From: Locusta migratoria
Lineage: Eukaryota > Arthropoda > Insecta > Orthoptera > Acrididae
Length of the DNA stretch: 64,000 bases
Assembly (NCBI GenBank): GCA_026315105.1
Contig: CM048745.1
Span: forward strand, 283,383,747 to 283,447,746
Direction of reading: 5' to 3'
Made by a program: the position numbers and the translations under genes. The stretch's first letter is position 1, and every line of letters starts with the position of its first letter. Positions 18,531 to 29,490 of the stretch are shown in pieces. Under the pieces are notes generated by a model, which was not told the DNA's origin, searched no databases, and saw only the letters and a program-made list of their open reading frames with translations.

Positions 18531-20108
18531 TCTACTGCTGAATGCAAAAAAGTGTTTCATACCGACTTTGACTCCGCTTTGTCAAAGCTAAGTTAAAAAG
18601 TTACAAAATATCCCAAGTGATTGGTTGGCAGTGTCTACCAATAAAAGAAAAAAACTTCGATCATAGATACTGGTAGACCGGGCATGGTATCCTTACCATG
18701 GCACCAATATCTCTGCTTTGCCAACAGTCACATTGTAGTGTACAGGTATTCCACAGCTTTGCCTAGGATTGTACAGAGCTTTTTGTGAAGGCGAGCGACA
18801 TTAAATTTCAAGTGAAAGTATTATTTGTTTAAAATGATGGCATTTCTTGAAAACAGTGGAATATCTAATTATATCCGGCTAATGTTTGCCAACAGTCACG
18901 TGGTCCTACGTTTGAACCACGCCATGTGTATAGCTGCTGTGCTGTTTGTCCGGTCTGTTAGTATCTATAATCAAAGGGAAAAAGTCAGAGGACTAAAATA
19001 CACTGCGTACAGTAGAAGTAATGTTAGAATCGATGTTCTGTTTATAAGAGCTATGTAAAGAGAGATTTGTAACTACCTCTTAGTATAAAGTGGTTCATAG
19101 GATTTTACTATTTTATTGCCAAAGATACGAACTGTTGAATCCCTGAAAAAGAATTGATGGATCTTAAGACTGGGTTCCGGTAATAAGCTGTTATGCGTGC
19201 TTTCCACCTCCGCGCCGGCAGTCGACAGTCCATATTCCCCGTCGCGCTGGCCATCTTCATGGACACTGGCTCGTCGCTTTCTAATGCCGCACTGTGCGTC
19301 GTAAGGTGTAGATGGCCGGTACTTTCTACCCTGAGCCGTCGCAGCATCTCAAGTGACCCATTAACTTTCGTCTACTTTCACGGCGCATCTCGCGTTGTGA
19401 GTTACACTTTTGATTTCAGTCGAGTCACCTGAATATTAATTTAGTTATTCGCTGACCAACTACGTTGAAATCTCTCAATGTAATTCTAATAAGTCACTTG
19501 GTGTGCCCTAACCACCATGTCATCGTCATTATCATAATCTTATTTAAACGTTAGTTGTAACAATTTCATCACACCATCTCCAGTGAACCTGGTTGCCGGA
19601 ATGGCAAGTTGCCTCACAGCACCTTTAGTCTGTTCATATTGAGTCGCACTTTGTTTTGTAAAACAAAAAGTTATCGACTAATAATTAATTTTGTAACCTT
19701 GCTTTCTGACCTTTGTCCAAGGTTCCGAATTCTCTTGAAACTTCAAAATCTCTCTTCCTTAGTTTCTGAAATATCCTTAAAAAGCCTGGCCGCTTCTTTC
19801 GCCTTCAGTAGTAAGAAATCCGAGTGAAGCTCCGTCTGTCGTAATCTTAGCTTGTTATGTCTAAATATTAAATGAACAAATACCAGAGAGTCGTTCTTGT
19901 GGACAGCTGTGCGGACAATTAACCCGGCGGATTTCGCGCTCCTCGTGGCAACGGGAGCGGCGCACTGGGCCTCACAGACCCGAGAGTCATTTTAAGCTGT
20001 TTAATGTTGTATGTGTAGTTCTCCTAAGTCATGTCACATGTTTACATCGTTATAGAATGCAATAAAACGAAACCATACTATGTATAATACATGTATTTAC
20101 AAATTATA
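18530..20108. other. No gene recognised
   Basis: A GC-richer patch at about 19190-19430 is open on both strands (frames 19193-19432 plus and 19108-19347 minus). I do not recognise either product and see no splice context that would favour one. Confidence 0.5.
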
Positions 20109-20122
20109 TTTATAAAGAAATG

Positions 20123-20307
20123 CCGGTCGCGGTGGCCGAGGGGACTGAGGCACTCCAGACGGCCACTACGGTCGGGGTTTCGAATCCCCCTTCGGGGATG
20201 GATATTTGTGCCGTCCTAGTTCGTAAGTAGTTCATAAGTAGTTTGTAAGTTTAGGGACTGATGACCCCGCAGTTAAGTCCCATAAGCTATACAAACATTT
20301 AAAACAT
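20123..20307 (+). repeat. tRNA-related SINE, family A (copy 3)
   Basis: Full body with a small deletion in the head. The 3' hairpin is present. The 14-bp target duplication TTTATAAAGAAATG is at 20109-20122 and 20308-20321. Confidence 0.95.
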
Positions 20308-20388
20308 TTTATAAAGAAATGTTATATGAAATGCATACTAAAAATACAATGTTTATAAATGAGGAACAAATTGTAATAGCATGCTTTA

Positions 20389-20570
20389 TGACATAAAAGT
20401 TTTCTGGGTATTGTACCGCGTCATGATGTAAGGCTATTACTTAAATAAATACTTAAATTCATCTGGGTATACCCACATGAAGGCCACTGTGACGTTGGCC
20501 GAAACGTCGGTTATTTAAGTAATAGCCTTACATCATGACGCGGTACCATACCCAGAAAACTTTTATGTCA
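20389..20570. repeat. 61-bp inverted repeat flanking a hammerhead-like motif
   Basis: The left arm 20388-20448 and right arm 20511-20571 are reverse complements with one mismatch (TTGTACC versus GGTACCA region). The 62-bp spacer carries the degraded core CACATGA (20474-20480), a GGCCA/TGGCC stem, and GAAACGTC (20501-20508), whose ACGT is palindromic. This fits the end of a Penelope-like element present in two opposed copies, or a hairpin-forming element. Confidence 0.75.
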
Positions 20571-20932
20571 TCTGACTCTGGCCGCGGAAGCCTATGTAAT
20601 TATAGCTTGCTTTATGTTTGAACAATCTTTGCGTGTTATTTACTTTTAAATGGTAATTATAACAATATTCACAAACGAAGGTGGAATTATCCTAATGCAA
20701 ATGTACTTTTGGCAATCATACATTGGCAGTTCGTTTTCCTATCAATATTACTCGAACAATCGGAACATCTTTTCCTTCCTTGGTTCGACGTCTTCGAACT
20801 GGTTCCACTCGATGGTTGTGAATACTATATTGCAAATAAGTTGTCAACCGATGACTTCAGTTGCCTGAGAAGATTTTCGCATGTATTGCCTCTGTTTTAC
20901 CTGCTCAGCAACAAGACCAAAAACAATTTCTT

Positions 20933-21196
20933 TCAAAAAGGTACGCCTTTTTTCGGACTAATTATCTTTTTGCGAACTGTACCTACCATTGCATTAATTT
21001 CACTAACAGTCAGCAATGAATAGAAAACGGTCATTGGCCAAAGTCGAGTATATCTGACCACATTCACAGAACTACATATCCTATCCACTGTGTCAATCCC
21101 AGATTTGGTGTCATTGTAAGAAGAAATTATTTCCGGCCTTTTGGCGACTGTTTCAATCACAGCGTTATGATGCATGCTAGATAAGAGGATAACTTT

Positions 21197-21237
<41 letters not shown>

Positions 21238-22483
21238 GGCCTGATATGCAATAAGAGATTTTGTGTCAACAAACAAGAATTGGGTGCAATAAAATTTTAT
21301 TTGCAATTCCAGGTGGTAATTGCTTTATTTCCTTACCGTCCCAACCATTGTCAACCTTTCATTCAACAATTCTTCGGCCAGTGAAAAGCTACTGAACCAG
21401 TTGTCCATAGTTATATATCTGCCGGCATTGTGTGTAGGTTCCATTAGACGCTTCACCACTTCGAATGGAGGCATGCCAGTCGAGAAGGGTCCAGGCGGCT
21501 GTTTCCCAGGATACATTTCTGAATTGAGGATATAAAAGGTCCGTGCATCGGTACGAGCAAACATCTTTAAATCGTACCTGGCGCATATCGAAGGTATATA
21601 TCGCTGCAAAGGGCATTTTCCCCTGAGAGCCTCAAGCTTTTCGTCAATTGTAGCATATGCTGCAGTAGTATAGCACTTTTGGAAATTACCAACTATTTGT
21701 TCAAAAAGTTCTCTAATTGGAGCTGGATTATCACCTTTTCCTCTCTTTTTACGAGTTCGTTTATCATCGAATCGTACATTTTGGAATAAAAATCTAAACC
21801 TCTGCATGCTCATCACTGCTCTGGCAAATTCCTCATCGATTGTATCGTTAGCCCATATTTCCTCGAGGTTTGTACGAGTCAATTTTTTTTCAAACCAAGC
21901 ATATATATTACGCCTACAAAAGCCCTCAATTCTACAGCGTCTGTATCGTTCGCATCCCTATCTCGAGAAAAGTTATCATTTATTGTGCTAATTTGGAAGT
22001 TTTGTAATTAACGATAGTATTTATTATGTCGGCCTCAAACAAAAGTTCCCAACAGACTAAAGGGACCGTAGCATGTTGTGCATGTCTTTTCACACCAGGT
22101 AAATGTGTAATAATGTTCCATTCCAGGGTTCTCCTATTTTCAGGCGGAATTTTCTTGGTCCGTATACTTTCACCATCGCGACCAAGAAGAATGTCGCCAG
22201 TGTCATCCTCGACCGAAGAACTATCTTGTTCCTTGTCAGATGTTTCATCCCTCGATTCTACATAGTCGTCGCTCGCCACACTTTCCGAATCCTCATCTTC
22301 AAATTCATTCTCACCCTCGAAGTTCGGGGTGTTGCGTAAGCTCAGCTCAGGAAGATAATCGAGGAGCATCGTGTAAATTACTCGTACACTATCGTCGTGT
22401 CTAGGCGGTTCTCCCTCCATACCTAAAACGGCAAACGAAAAATATGTTGACGTCTCCATGCACAAACAAAAGTGATGTGACAA
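20933..22483 (-). pseudogene. piggyBac-like transposase, broken in several frames
   Basis: In minus-strand order: the acidic N-terminus (22483-21980; FEGENEFEDEDSESVAS), then after a frameshift KKLTRTNLEEIWANDTID and the catalytic core (21882-21325), then after a 38-base A run (sense) the C-terminal part (21175-20933). The three piggyBac catalytic Asp positions are all visible: YATIDEKLEALRGKCP, RYITMDNWFSS and TKSGIDTVDRI. The cysteine-rich C-terminal domain is missing. MVGTVRK occurs twice, at the end of the core piece and again after SEINA, suggesting rearrangement. TTAA-flanked ends were not identified. Inactive. Confidence 0.88.
21199..21236. repeat. (T)38 homopolymer inside the piggyBac pseudogene
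   Basis: In sense orientation this is an A run at the point where piggyBac proteins have a short Lys-rich stretch (..KK.K..LL). It is probably an expanded Lys-codon tract. Confidence 0.9.
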
Positions 22484-22587
22484 AACTAAAATGGCCTATT
22501 TAGGAATCCTACCACGCAATAAATGCATTACTTGATGTCGATATGATGAAAATATGATACTCTGAAGGGAAAATAAATAAAACTCAC

Positions 22588-22683
22588 CGTGACAAGGAAG
22601 GTCAGGGGGACCTGCAGATGAAAACTCAACAACGATGAGTACACTCAGCAGGGTAAGAACTGCGGTCGTGCTGAAGTTTTCCG
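22588..22683 (-). CDS. Possible exon encoding a signal peptide (unidentified)
   Basis: On the minus strand, an open frame encodes ENFSTTAVLTLLSVLIVVEF and then SSAGPPDLPCHG, a hydrophobic segment with a typical signal-cleavage end. It runs directly into a consensus donor GTGAGT (22587-22582). A pyrimidine-rich stretch ending in AG lies just upstream (about 22684-22712). There is no ATG in frame before an upstream stop, so it would need an earlier exon for its start. It lies about 100 bp from the piggyBac N-terminus. Host exon, transposon leader or chance are all possible. Confidence 0.22.
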
Positions 22684-22869
22684 CTTGCACAGGACGAGTG
22701 GAGGGAGAGGCCCACCGGACGCCAGGTCACTACCTTCACACCGGTTATTTCCTGTAGAGTATGTCTGGATTGCGGTATGTTGTGTGTTCGCGCCATGGGT
22801 AGCCAAGGCAGAGTGCCTATCCTGTGAGGGGTGTGTGCAGTTGAACCCCCTGACAATCTTCAGCATTAG

Positions 22870-23600
22870 AAAACACAGTCCGTCCTAGCTGATTCTTTTG
22901 TTTTATGAACATTTTTCTTGTAACTCATATAGGACAGCGATAAGGCGTTTAAGTTGTTGTTTCAGTTCATAATAGCTGACTTCGGCGAGTGACGAATGAA
23001 ATTTCTGAAGATTCCGACAATTGCTTCCTTATATTCGATTTTGAGTAGGGTTCGAGATCCAGTATAATATCACTCTGTCCGCAGCTGATGGGTTGGGAAC
23101 TTCTGCACGGGTGTAGTATTATCTTACCTGTAGTTCGCTGTTTGCAAAGCTGTGAGAACTTTTTTTACCTAAAACGGAATGACACGGGAAGACAGCAATA
23201 CACCACGTTGTTTATTTCTTTTCATTTGCATTTTAGGTACTAAAAAAGAGGAAGAAAGAATTATATATATGACCAGTGTAAAGGCCCTGCCAAGGCGGCT
23301 AATAATAAAGAATTTACGCTCCATTTTAATCAAATGCACGTCTTCGACGCATCTCATTACTTACGACTTAACTCCTGAAATATTTGCTGATTTTAGTGAT
23401 ATAATTTTGGCTGGTGTAAGTGTTTGGGAATAGCATTAGTAGTAAAGAAGTATTAAATTAAAACATCAGACCTGATATTGAAATTTTACTACACGTCAAA
23501 TATAAGCAGAAGCTAATTTTTGAAGCGTAAGTGTCTATACCGTCATATTTCGTAAATATATGGGTACAGTGATATAATTTTGTAGGTGCTTTCAGTAATA
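22870..23600. other. No gene recognised
   Basis: AT-rich. Opposed open frames at 23169-23433 show no known similarity. Confidence 0.55.
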
Positions 23601-23601
23601 C

Positions 23602-23820
23602 ACAGGGTGTTCCATTTTAATATATACCGACCGATATCTCTGGAGCAGCACAATTCTGCAAAAAAGTATCTAGTAAAATTTGTAATGTTTGAAGGGGCCA
23701 GTGTTTTAGAGTTCAAACCGATCTTAATAGTAATTGGTAACCTATATAAATTAGTATGTGATGAGCCCACATTTGAAGGGGTGCGACAAGTTAGCCACCG
23801 ACCCCCAAGTACTAACTGAT
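23602..23820. mobile_element. Terminal fragment of a Tc1/mariner-like element
   Basis: ACAGGGTGTTCCATTTTAA at 23602 resembles the ACAGGGTGGTCCATTGAT end of the element at 29076. About 220 bp of A/T-rich sequence follows without transposase coding or a matching right end. Confidence 0.4.
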
Positions 23821-24155
23821 CGTTAAAGTTCGACACCTTTTGGAATACTTACTTAGTGTGTTGACTGTTCCCTGTTTCAGATTGCTAACACAAAATTTCA
23901 CACTGTAACTGCCTGACATATTGCATTGTCTGTATGAGTGGATCGTTAATTGATTTATTAATTTCAAATACTAAATATACCTATGTATTATGCACTGTGA
24001 GACGACATTGAAAAATGTTTACTGTATGTCATTTATCTTTTTGCGTTTTATTACAGTTGGCTTAATTTATGGCCCGTGCTACAAATACGTTCAAATATTA
24101 GTAAACTTTGGGACTCAACTAGGCGTAGGAAGTAATTTAACTTACCTAATGACAT
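23821..24155. other. No gene recognised
   Basis: Unassigned AT-rich sequence. Confidence 0.6.
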
Positions 24156-24285
24156 CACACATACACGCACGCACGCGCGCGCGCGCGAGAGCCCGAAGAA
24201 GGACTCGAACCTCCGACGGGGAGCAACTGCGCTCTCCGTAGCAAGGCGCCTTAAGAGCGCGCAGCCATTTTACAAATTCTGCGAT
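24156..24285 (-). repeat. SINE family B head with (CA)/(CG) tract
   Basis: The tRNA-like head is on the minus strand (GGACTCGAACCTCC at 24202). A CACACAT/CGCGCG tract (24156-24188) lies at the junction where this family usually has its TG repeat. Confidence 0.75.
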
Positions 24286-24533
24286 CTACAAATAAGTTCT
24301 ACATCTGAAGATGACAGTCTCCGTAATAATAATGGTGATTCATGAATGCATCTCACTCCCACGTCAAAATTTGGTACGAGTCGCACACGCCCTCAATAGT
24401 CAAGGGTGAAAGATACCAATTAAAACATTCTCGTCTCGCATTCTCTAAACCACTCAATTAGCGACGAGAAAGCGGTTACCTTCAGGTACCTAACGGCCTG
24501 GTCACCATTGTTAATAAATATAAATCTTTTTTC

Positions 24534-24610
24534 AGGACTCGAACCTCCGACGGTGACCAGCCGCGCGTTTCGCAGCAAGGCGCCTTAGAGTACACGGCCA
24601 TTCCACTGTG
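24534..24610 (-). repeat. SINE family B fragment (head only)
   Basis: GGACTCGAACCTCCGACGG at 24535 continues to GCCATTCCAC. This is a tRNA-like head without a tail. Confidence 0.7.
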
Positions 24611-25540
24611 GTTCTGAAAATACTACTCTGTCTAAATATTTTTCTTTCATACTGAGCATGAAAGTAACGGAAAGAAGGAAGCTCGTAATGTTAGCTGTCT
24701 TTCGGATTCAGCTATTAGTTGCTAGATGCGTATTATTATGAAATACTGCGAAGAACAGTGGGCCGCATGAATACTATTTTCGTGCCGTATGCAGCCTTCG
24801 TACATCAGTTTGACGACCAGTGGGCTCTAACTCGTGGAGACGGTGAGATTCTATTAAGAAAAACACCATGTATATGCGTTTCCAAGTTCAGAGTGGACGA
24901 TAGAGACAATTTATAGCAGCCTCTAAACGGACTATAGCATCACATTAGAACTATTAAATATGTTGAAAGCATATAAGGCGATATCCATATCAGTCATTCA
25001 TTGATACCTTGAAAGAACTAGGTAGTCAACAATTACATCATCTGCTAAATAGTGACTCTAGTAATTATATGGCGGTGAGTGAAAGATTATTAGGGTGTGT
25101 GTGACGTTGCGTTTGTGAGCCGTTGCATTACGGTGTAAGAGAAATGGACACGCTTGCGAAGTAGTATTGCGCAATGGTTGTAAGAAATATGACCAGGTTC
25201 CGCACGTTGATCCGGTCCAACACGCTCAGCTGTAAATTAGAACCAGCTGACAGAGCAGGGAGCTTCCTCTTTAGTAGGAGTATGACGGAACGTAATCTGC
25301 GAAAGTGGTTTTCATCGTTCCACTGCGACTGCGAAACAACTTTGATACGCGGAAGTTTCTGTAGTTTGCAGTTGTGGTGTGTGTCCCCCCCCCCCCCCCG
25401 TTTTTTATTGTGGTAAGTTTATAATAAACCCCATCTTCCTTGGACTGCAATACACTAAAGAACTTTCGTGTCAATGCTGTGTGAAGTTTGATATACTAGT
25501 ACCGGGCGAGTGCAAGTTTGAGTCCTCCATCAAATCACCC
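24611..25540. other. No gene recognised; contains (C)15
   Basis: A C run at 25385-25399 is the only notable structure. Short open frames at 24719-24916 and 25174-25416 are unsupported. Confidence 0.55.
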
Positions 25541-25632
25541 ATGTCCGAGGGAGGACTCGACCCCCCAACGGCGAACTGCCGGGCGCACCGCATCTGGGCG
25601 CCTTAGTGCGCGCGGCTATGCTGCCGCGGCAA
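25541..25632 (-). repeat. SINE family B head fragment
   Basis: GGGAGGACTCGACCCCCCAA and the following tRNA-like head are on the minus strand. The head meets a GC/TG tract at 25645. Confidence 0.65.
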
Positions 25633-25644
25633 CTCTTTCTCGAT

Positions 25645-25655
25645 CGCGCGCGCGC

Positions 25656-25705
<50 letters not shown>

Positions 25706-25785
25706 CTCCTTAGTGTAAGTTAGTTTAAATTGGAAGTCTAGTAACTAATAACCACAGCAGTTTGGGCCAGTGGGTTTAAAAACAT
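25645..25785 (+). repeat. (CG)/(TG)n tract and family B SINE tail
   Basis: (CG)n then (TG)n to about 25703, followed by a plus-strand family B tail (TCCTTAGTGTAAGTTAGTTT and AACCACAGCAGTTTGG). The head at 25541 is in the opposite orientation, so two copies may have been joined here. Confidence 0.65.
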
Positions 25786-26053
25786 GTGAACATTCACGAA
25801 ATATTTTATTTCTCGTGCGATCACCAAAACAACTTGCTTAGTGTCGTAATTTGTGAAGTGTGGAGAAACGTTCGCCATCGGTGTGAATACTGTAAAACGA
25901 TTACGCAATCAACTTCTTTGTCACAAGGAAAATGTACTGACTATAAGTTGTGAACCGTATTGTTTCTGATCCTCTTATATGAATGAGTGATGTCCGTAAT
26001 CATAAATAAATTAATAGTGTGCAACTGTTTCTTCTCTTCAGTCATTACTGAAA

Positions 26054-26245
26054 CCGGAAGTTCAAAGTTCAAATGTTTTTACAGCTTATGGGACTTAACT
26101 ATGGGGTTATCAGTCCCTAAACTTACAAACTACTTATGAACTACTTACGAACTAGGATGGCCGAGGGGGGATTCGAACCCCCAACCGTAGTGGCCGTGCA
26201 GACCGTGACTGAAGCGCCTCAGTCCCCTCGGCCACCGCGGCCGGC
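26054..26245 (-). repeat. tRNA-related SINE, family A (copy 4)
   Basis: Full-length minus-strand copy. B box complement GGATTCGAACC at 26168. The 9-bp target duplication TTACTGAAA is at 26045-26053 and 26246-26254. Confidence 0.93.
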
Positions 26246-26504
26246 TTACTGAAATCGAACCACACAGCATGAAGGCCGAAGCTTACCTTGAACTTGGCCT
26301 TCATTGTCGCAAAGTAGGGGTTGACCTTAACCTTCAGACAAAACTGTTTTTCGATATCGCTTCGTCATTCAACAGATCCGCAAAAAAAGGCGTAGGTCTG
26401 ATTCAGTTCACTTGCTCTAAGCCGTGGCTAAAGTGTTTTTCCCTGCCAATTCCTTTTTTCATAAAGCAACGGACCTAGGTATATACTCGCCCTCTAAGAG
26501 AATA

Positions 26505-26689
26505 GCCGGCCGCGGTGGCCGCGGGGACTGAGGCGCTTCAGTCACGGTCTGCACGGCCACTACGGTCGGGGGTTCGAATCCCCCCTCGGGCATGGATATT
26601 TGTGCCGTCCTAGTTCGTAAGTAGTTTGTAAGTTTAGGGAATAATGACCCCGTAGTTAAGTCCCATAGATTATACAAACATCTAAAACA
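26505..26689 (+). repeat. tRNA-related SINE, family A (copy 5)
   Basis: Full-length, with a short deletion in the body. The perfect 12-bp target duplication TCTAAGAGAATA is at 26493-26504 and 26690-26701. Confidence 0.95.
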
Positions 26690-26701
26690 TCTAAGAGAAT
26701 A

Positions 26702-27689
26702 CTTTTATTACTTCCGTTTCTGGGCGAGAGAACATGTAAACCATCATCTTCGAAAACTAGACAGCTTTAATGGCCTTGTCATTGCGTAAAAATAGATGTT
26801 CGGTTGTGCAAAGAATTTCCATCCTTGGGCCCACGAGTAAATGTTTGTTCGTAAAAATAGTATTGATTTATAGGAATTATGAGTTTTGCAGAAGAGTTAC
26901 CGCGCTTTCGTACATAAAAAACTTGATCGTAGCTATTGTTTGCGCAGCGTTGTCACCCGTTTGAGCGTAGTGGAAAGTGGTCGGATCACCACAACTCCTG
27001 AGCCTTAACACTCTGAGCTTTCACGTCTCGTTTCCCGAAGGCAGACTCGTCAAGAGACTTCATTTACTGTTCTAAGCACAAAGCGCACCCTGTCTTTGGC
27101 TTTCGCCGTTGGGCCGGTCGATTCACTTTTTCCCTGCTGGTAGCGGAGAAACGTGCCGGCCGCCGGCAAGGTCGTCTGGGCGGTTCTTGCCTTTCCTCGA
27201 GGCTGGACTCAGCCGATGACCAGCAGGTTCTCTTCCGGACTGTCTACACCGGAGCTTTCCCGACACCTGGAGGGTCGAGTACTAGCGCCGACGCGACACT
27301 AGTAAATTCAGAATTAAAAACGCGCGGTCAAATAATGCGAACCACCCTGCTCTCCGTTCAGTGCAAGCGTGGATCATGTATTAAACGAGTGATCGGAATG
27401 TCTAATCCGCTGTTCTGTACAGGCACAGTCTAATAACATGCAGCAGCTTCAACAAGAAGACACCAAATGACACACAGGAAATCATTAAACGGAAAAGTCG
27501 TATGTGTGCAACTGAATGTAATTCAGTTAAAGTGGTCCACACGATAATTACATCACAACATCTGATTCAAACCTGTCTGCATCCCACGTAGGAGGTGACA
27601 GAAATAACAATCCACATCAAGATTAGCAGAAAACATCGCTGCTCGTCAGTTTATGGCCATTTACGCGATAAATCAGTCAAATCCAAATG
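26702..27689. other. No gene recognised
   Basis: Contains a GC-richer stretch at about 27110-27310 with no interpretable frame. The remainder is AT-rich and unassigned. Confidence 0.55.
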
Positions 27690-28115
27690 TCTTAAATTCT
27701 GCTGAATACCTAGGAATTACAATTACGGACAACTTAAATTGTAAACAACGGGACTGACGGGGGATATAGAGGAAGTTCAAAGAAGGGCAGAGCGTTTTGT
27801 ATTATCGCGAAGTAGGGAAGAGAGCATCACAGAAATGATGAACGTGTTAGGGTGTGGAAATCATTAAAAGAAAGGCGTTATTCGTTGCGGCGAGATTTAT
27901 TGGCGAACTTTCTTTCACCGACTTTCTCCTTCTAATGGGAACATATTTTGTTAGCACCCACCTACATAGGGTAGGGAGACATGATCATGAAAATAAGAGA
28001 AATCAGATCGAAATCTGAAGGATTCATGTGTTTCTTTTCCAGTGCTCTAGTAGAGAATGAAACCTATGTCATGTACTTAAATGTGATTAGCGGAGTATTT
28101 ATGTAAATAGAGAAG
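27690..28115 (+). pseudogene. LINE C-terminal fragment (CR1/Jockey group)
   Basis: Broken plus-strand frames give AEYLGITITDNLNC and then IEEVQRRAERFVLSRSREES and SLKERRYSLRRDLL. These are the connection region and C-terminus of a CR1/Jockey-group ORF2. The 3' UTR continues to about 28115. Several stops are present, and the 5' part is missing. Confidence 0.75.
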
Positions 28116-28205
28116 TACTCCAGATACCACCTCAGCAATGAACAATAATCAATGTAACAGTAAAATAGTTCAACATAACGTAATATAAACAATTCATATA
28201 AGTAA

Positions 28206-28246
28206 ACAGTTCCTGGAAGTGAGCACAACAGCTCGAAACGTGTAGC
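28206..28246 (+). other. Hammerhead-like stem-loop (degenerate)
   Basis: CTGGAAG, one extra T, the stem GAGC/GCTC, and then GAAACGTG. It has the same layout as the motif at 14854 but the core is mutated. Confidence 0.35.
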
Positions 28247-29073
28247 ATTGTGTAAAATAAACGCAGTGGAACAAAGTGACTGGTAGCAGAAATAATGAAT
28301 GTCAATTTTTTCACTCAGTCACGGTTTCTAAACTTAGTCATCATGGGTGCTATTACTCACTACAGGCTTCTTCTTCTGCTGCTGTGTATTGGCGTTCTTA
28401 ACAAGTTCTTCGAGTCCTTCAGTGTATGTCTCTGGTTCGTGGCGTTTGGTTAGCAACAACATGCTGCTGTTGCATCATAACAATTAAGTGCAATTGAAGG
28501 AGAGGAGGTTCCATTGGCGTTTCCCAACACAGGATGTAAACCTGTATCCCGATAAGAAATCTTCTCCCACTTTACAGTACTTACGTACTTCAGACCTGAG
28601 AACAGCCGCCTTTAAAAAAGCGAATAACAAAGAATCGGATTTATACAACTTTCGCATATTTCATCAGCAAAATTAATCAGAGTACAACAGCACACACAGT
28701 TTAGCTTCGCTTTTTGGCAACAGATTCGTATAAAATACATTTTCTATTTCGATTAATCCAAATGCAGTTAAACGTGGAAGTTTCAGAACGTTAGACAATA
28801 AAACTTGTTCCGCACTGCTGGTCAAGCCAACGTAAATTCTGGTGTTTCTGAAAGTACTGAAAAGTTTTCTAACAGTGAAAGTGTTTAATGTGTAAATACA
28901 ATGTACTTGGAAGTAGAATACAAAAAAATAGTCTTTGTTTAAAACACCTTCAGCCGTTAACGTTATGCAAACATCGGCAATGCAATTTTACCATCTTCAG
29001 ACCCCTACGCAGCTAAAGTGATACCTGAAAATATAACATCGTTAGGCCAGTCTTACATATTTGTTCACCAATA
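28247..29073. other. No gene recognised; contains a reverse-oriented hammerhead-like motif
   Basis: The complement of 28971-29000 reads CTGAAGA, T, a GGTAA/TTGCC stem, and then GATG. Otherwise AT-rich and unassigned. Confidence 0.45.
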
Positions 29074-29490
29074 TACAGGGTGGTCCATTGATAGTGACCG
29101 GGCCAAATACCTCACGAAATAAGCATGAAGCGAAAAAACTACAAAGAACAAAACTTTTCTAGCTTGAAGGGGGGAAACAGATGGCGCTATGGTAGGCCTG
29201 CTCGGTGGCGCTGCTATAGGTCAAACGGACATCAAATGCATTTTTTTAATAGGTACCCCCATTTTCATTACATGTTCATCTAGTGCGTAAATAAATATGA
29301 ATGTTTTAATTGGAACACTTTTGTCGCTTTATGATAGATGGCACTGTAATATTCACAAACATATTGCTCACAATTTTAAACGAATAGTGGGATTTTTAAA
29401 TTAAAACATAGAACGTAGGTACGTTTGAACTTTACTTGTACTTTTGTGAAATTATTATACATTATGAGAACGCATGCTGTTACTGCGTGA

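Noticed and set aside
19108..19432. Host exon in a GC-richer patch
   Set aside because: Both strands are open, and neither has a start plus donor or acceptor context that stands out.
20933..22483. Domesticated piggyBac gene
   Set aside because: All three catalytic Asp positions are visible, but the frame is broken several times, interrupted by an A run, and lacks the C-terminal zinc domain.
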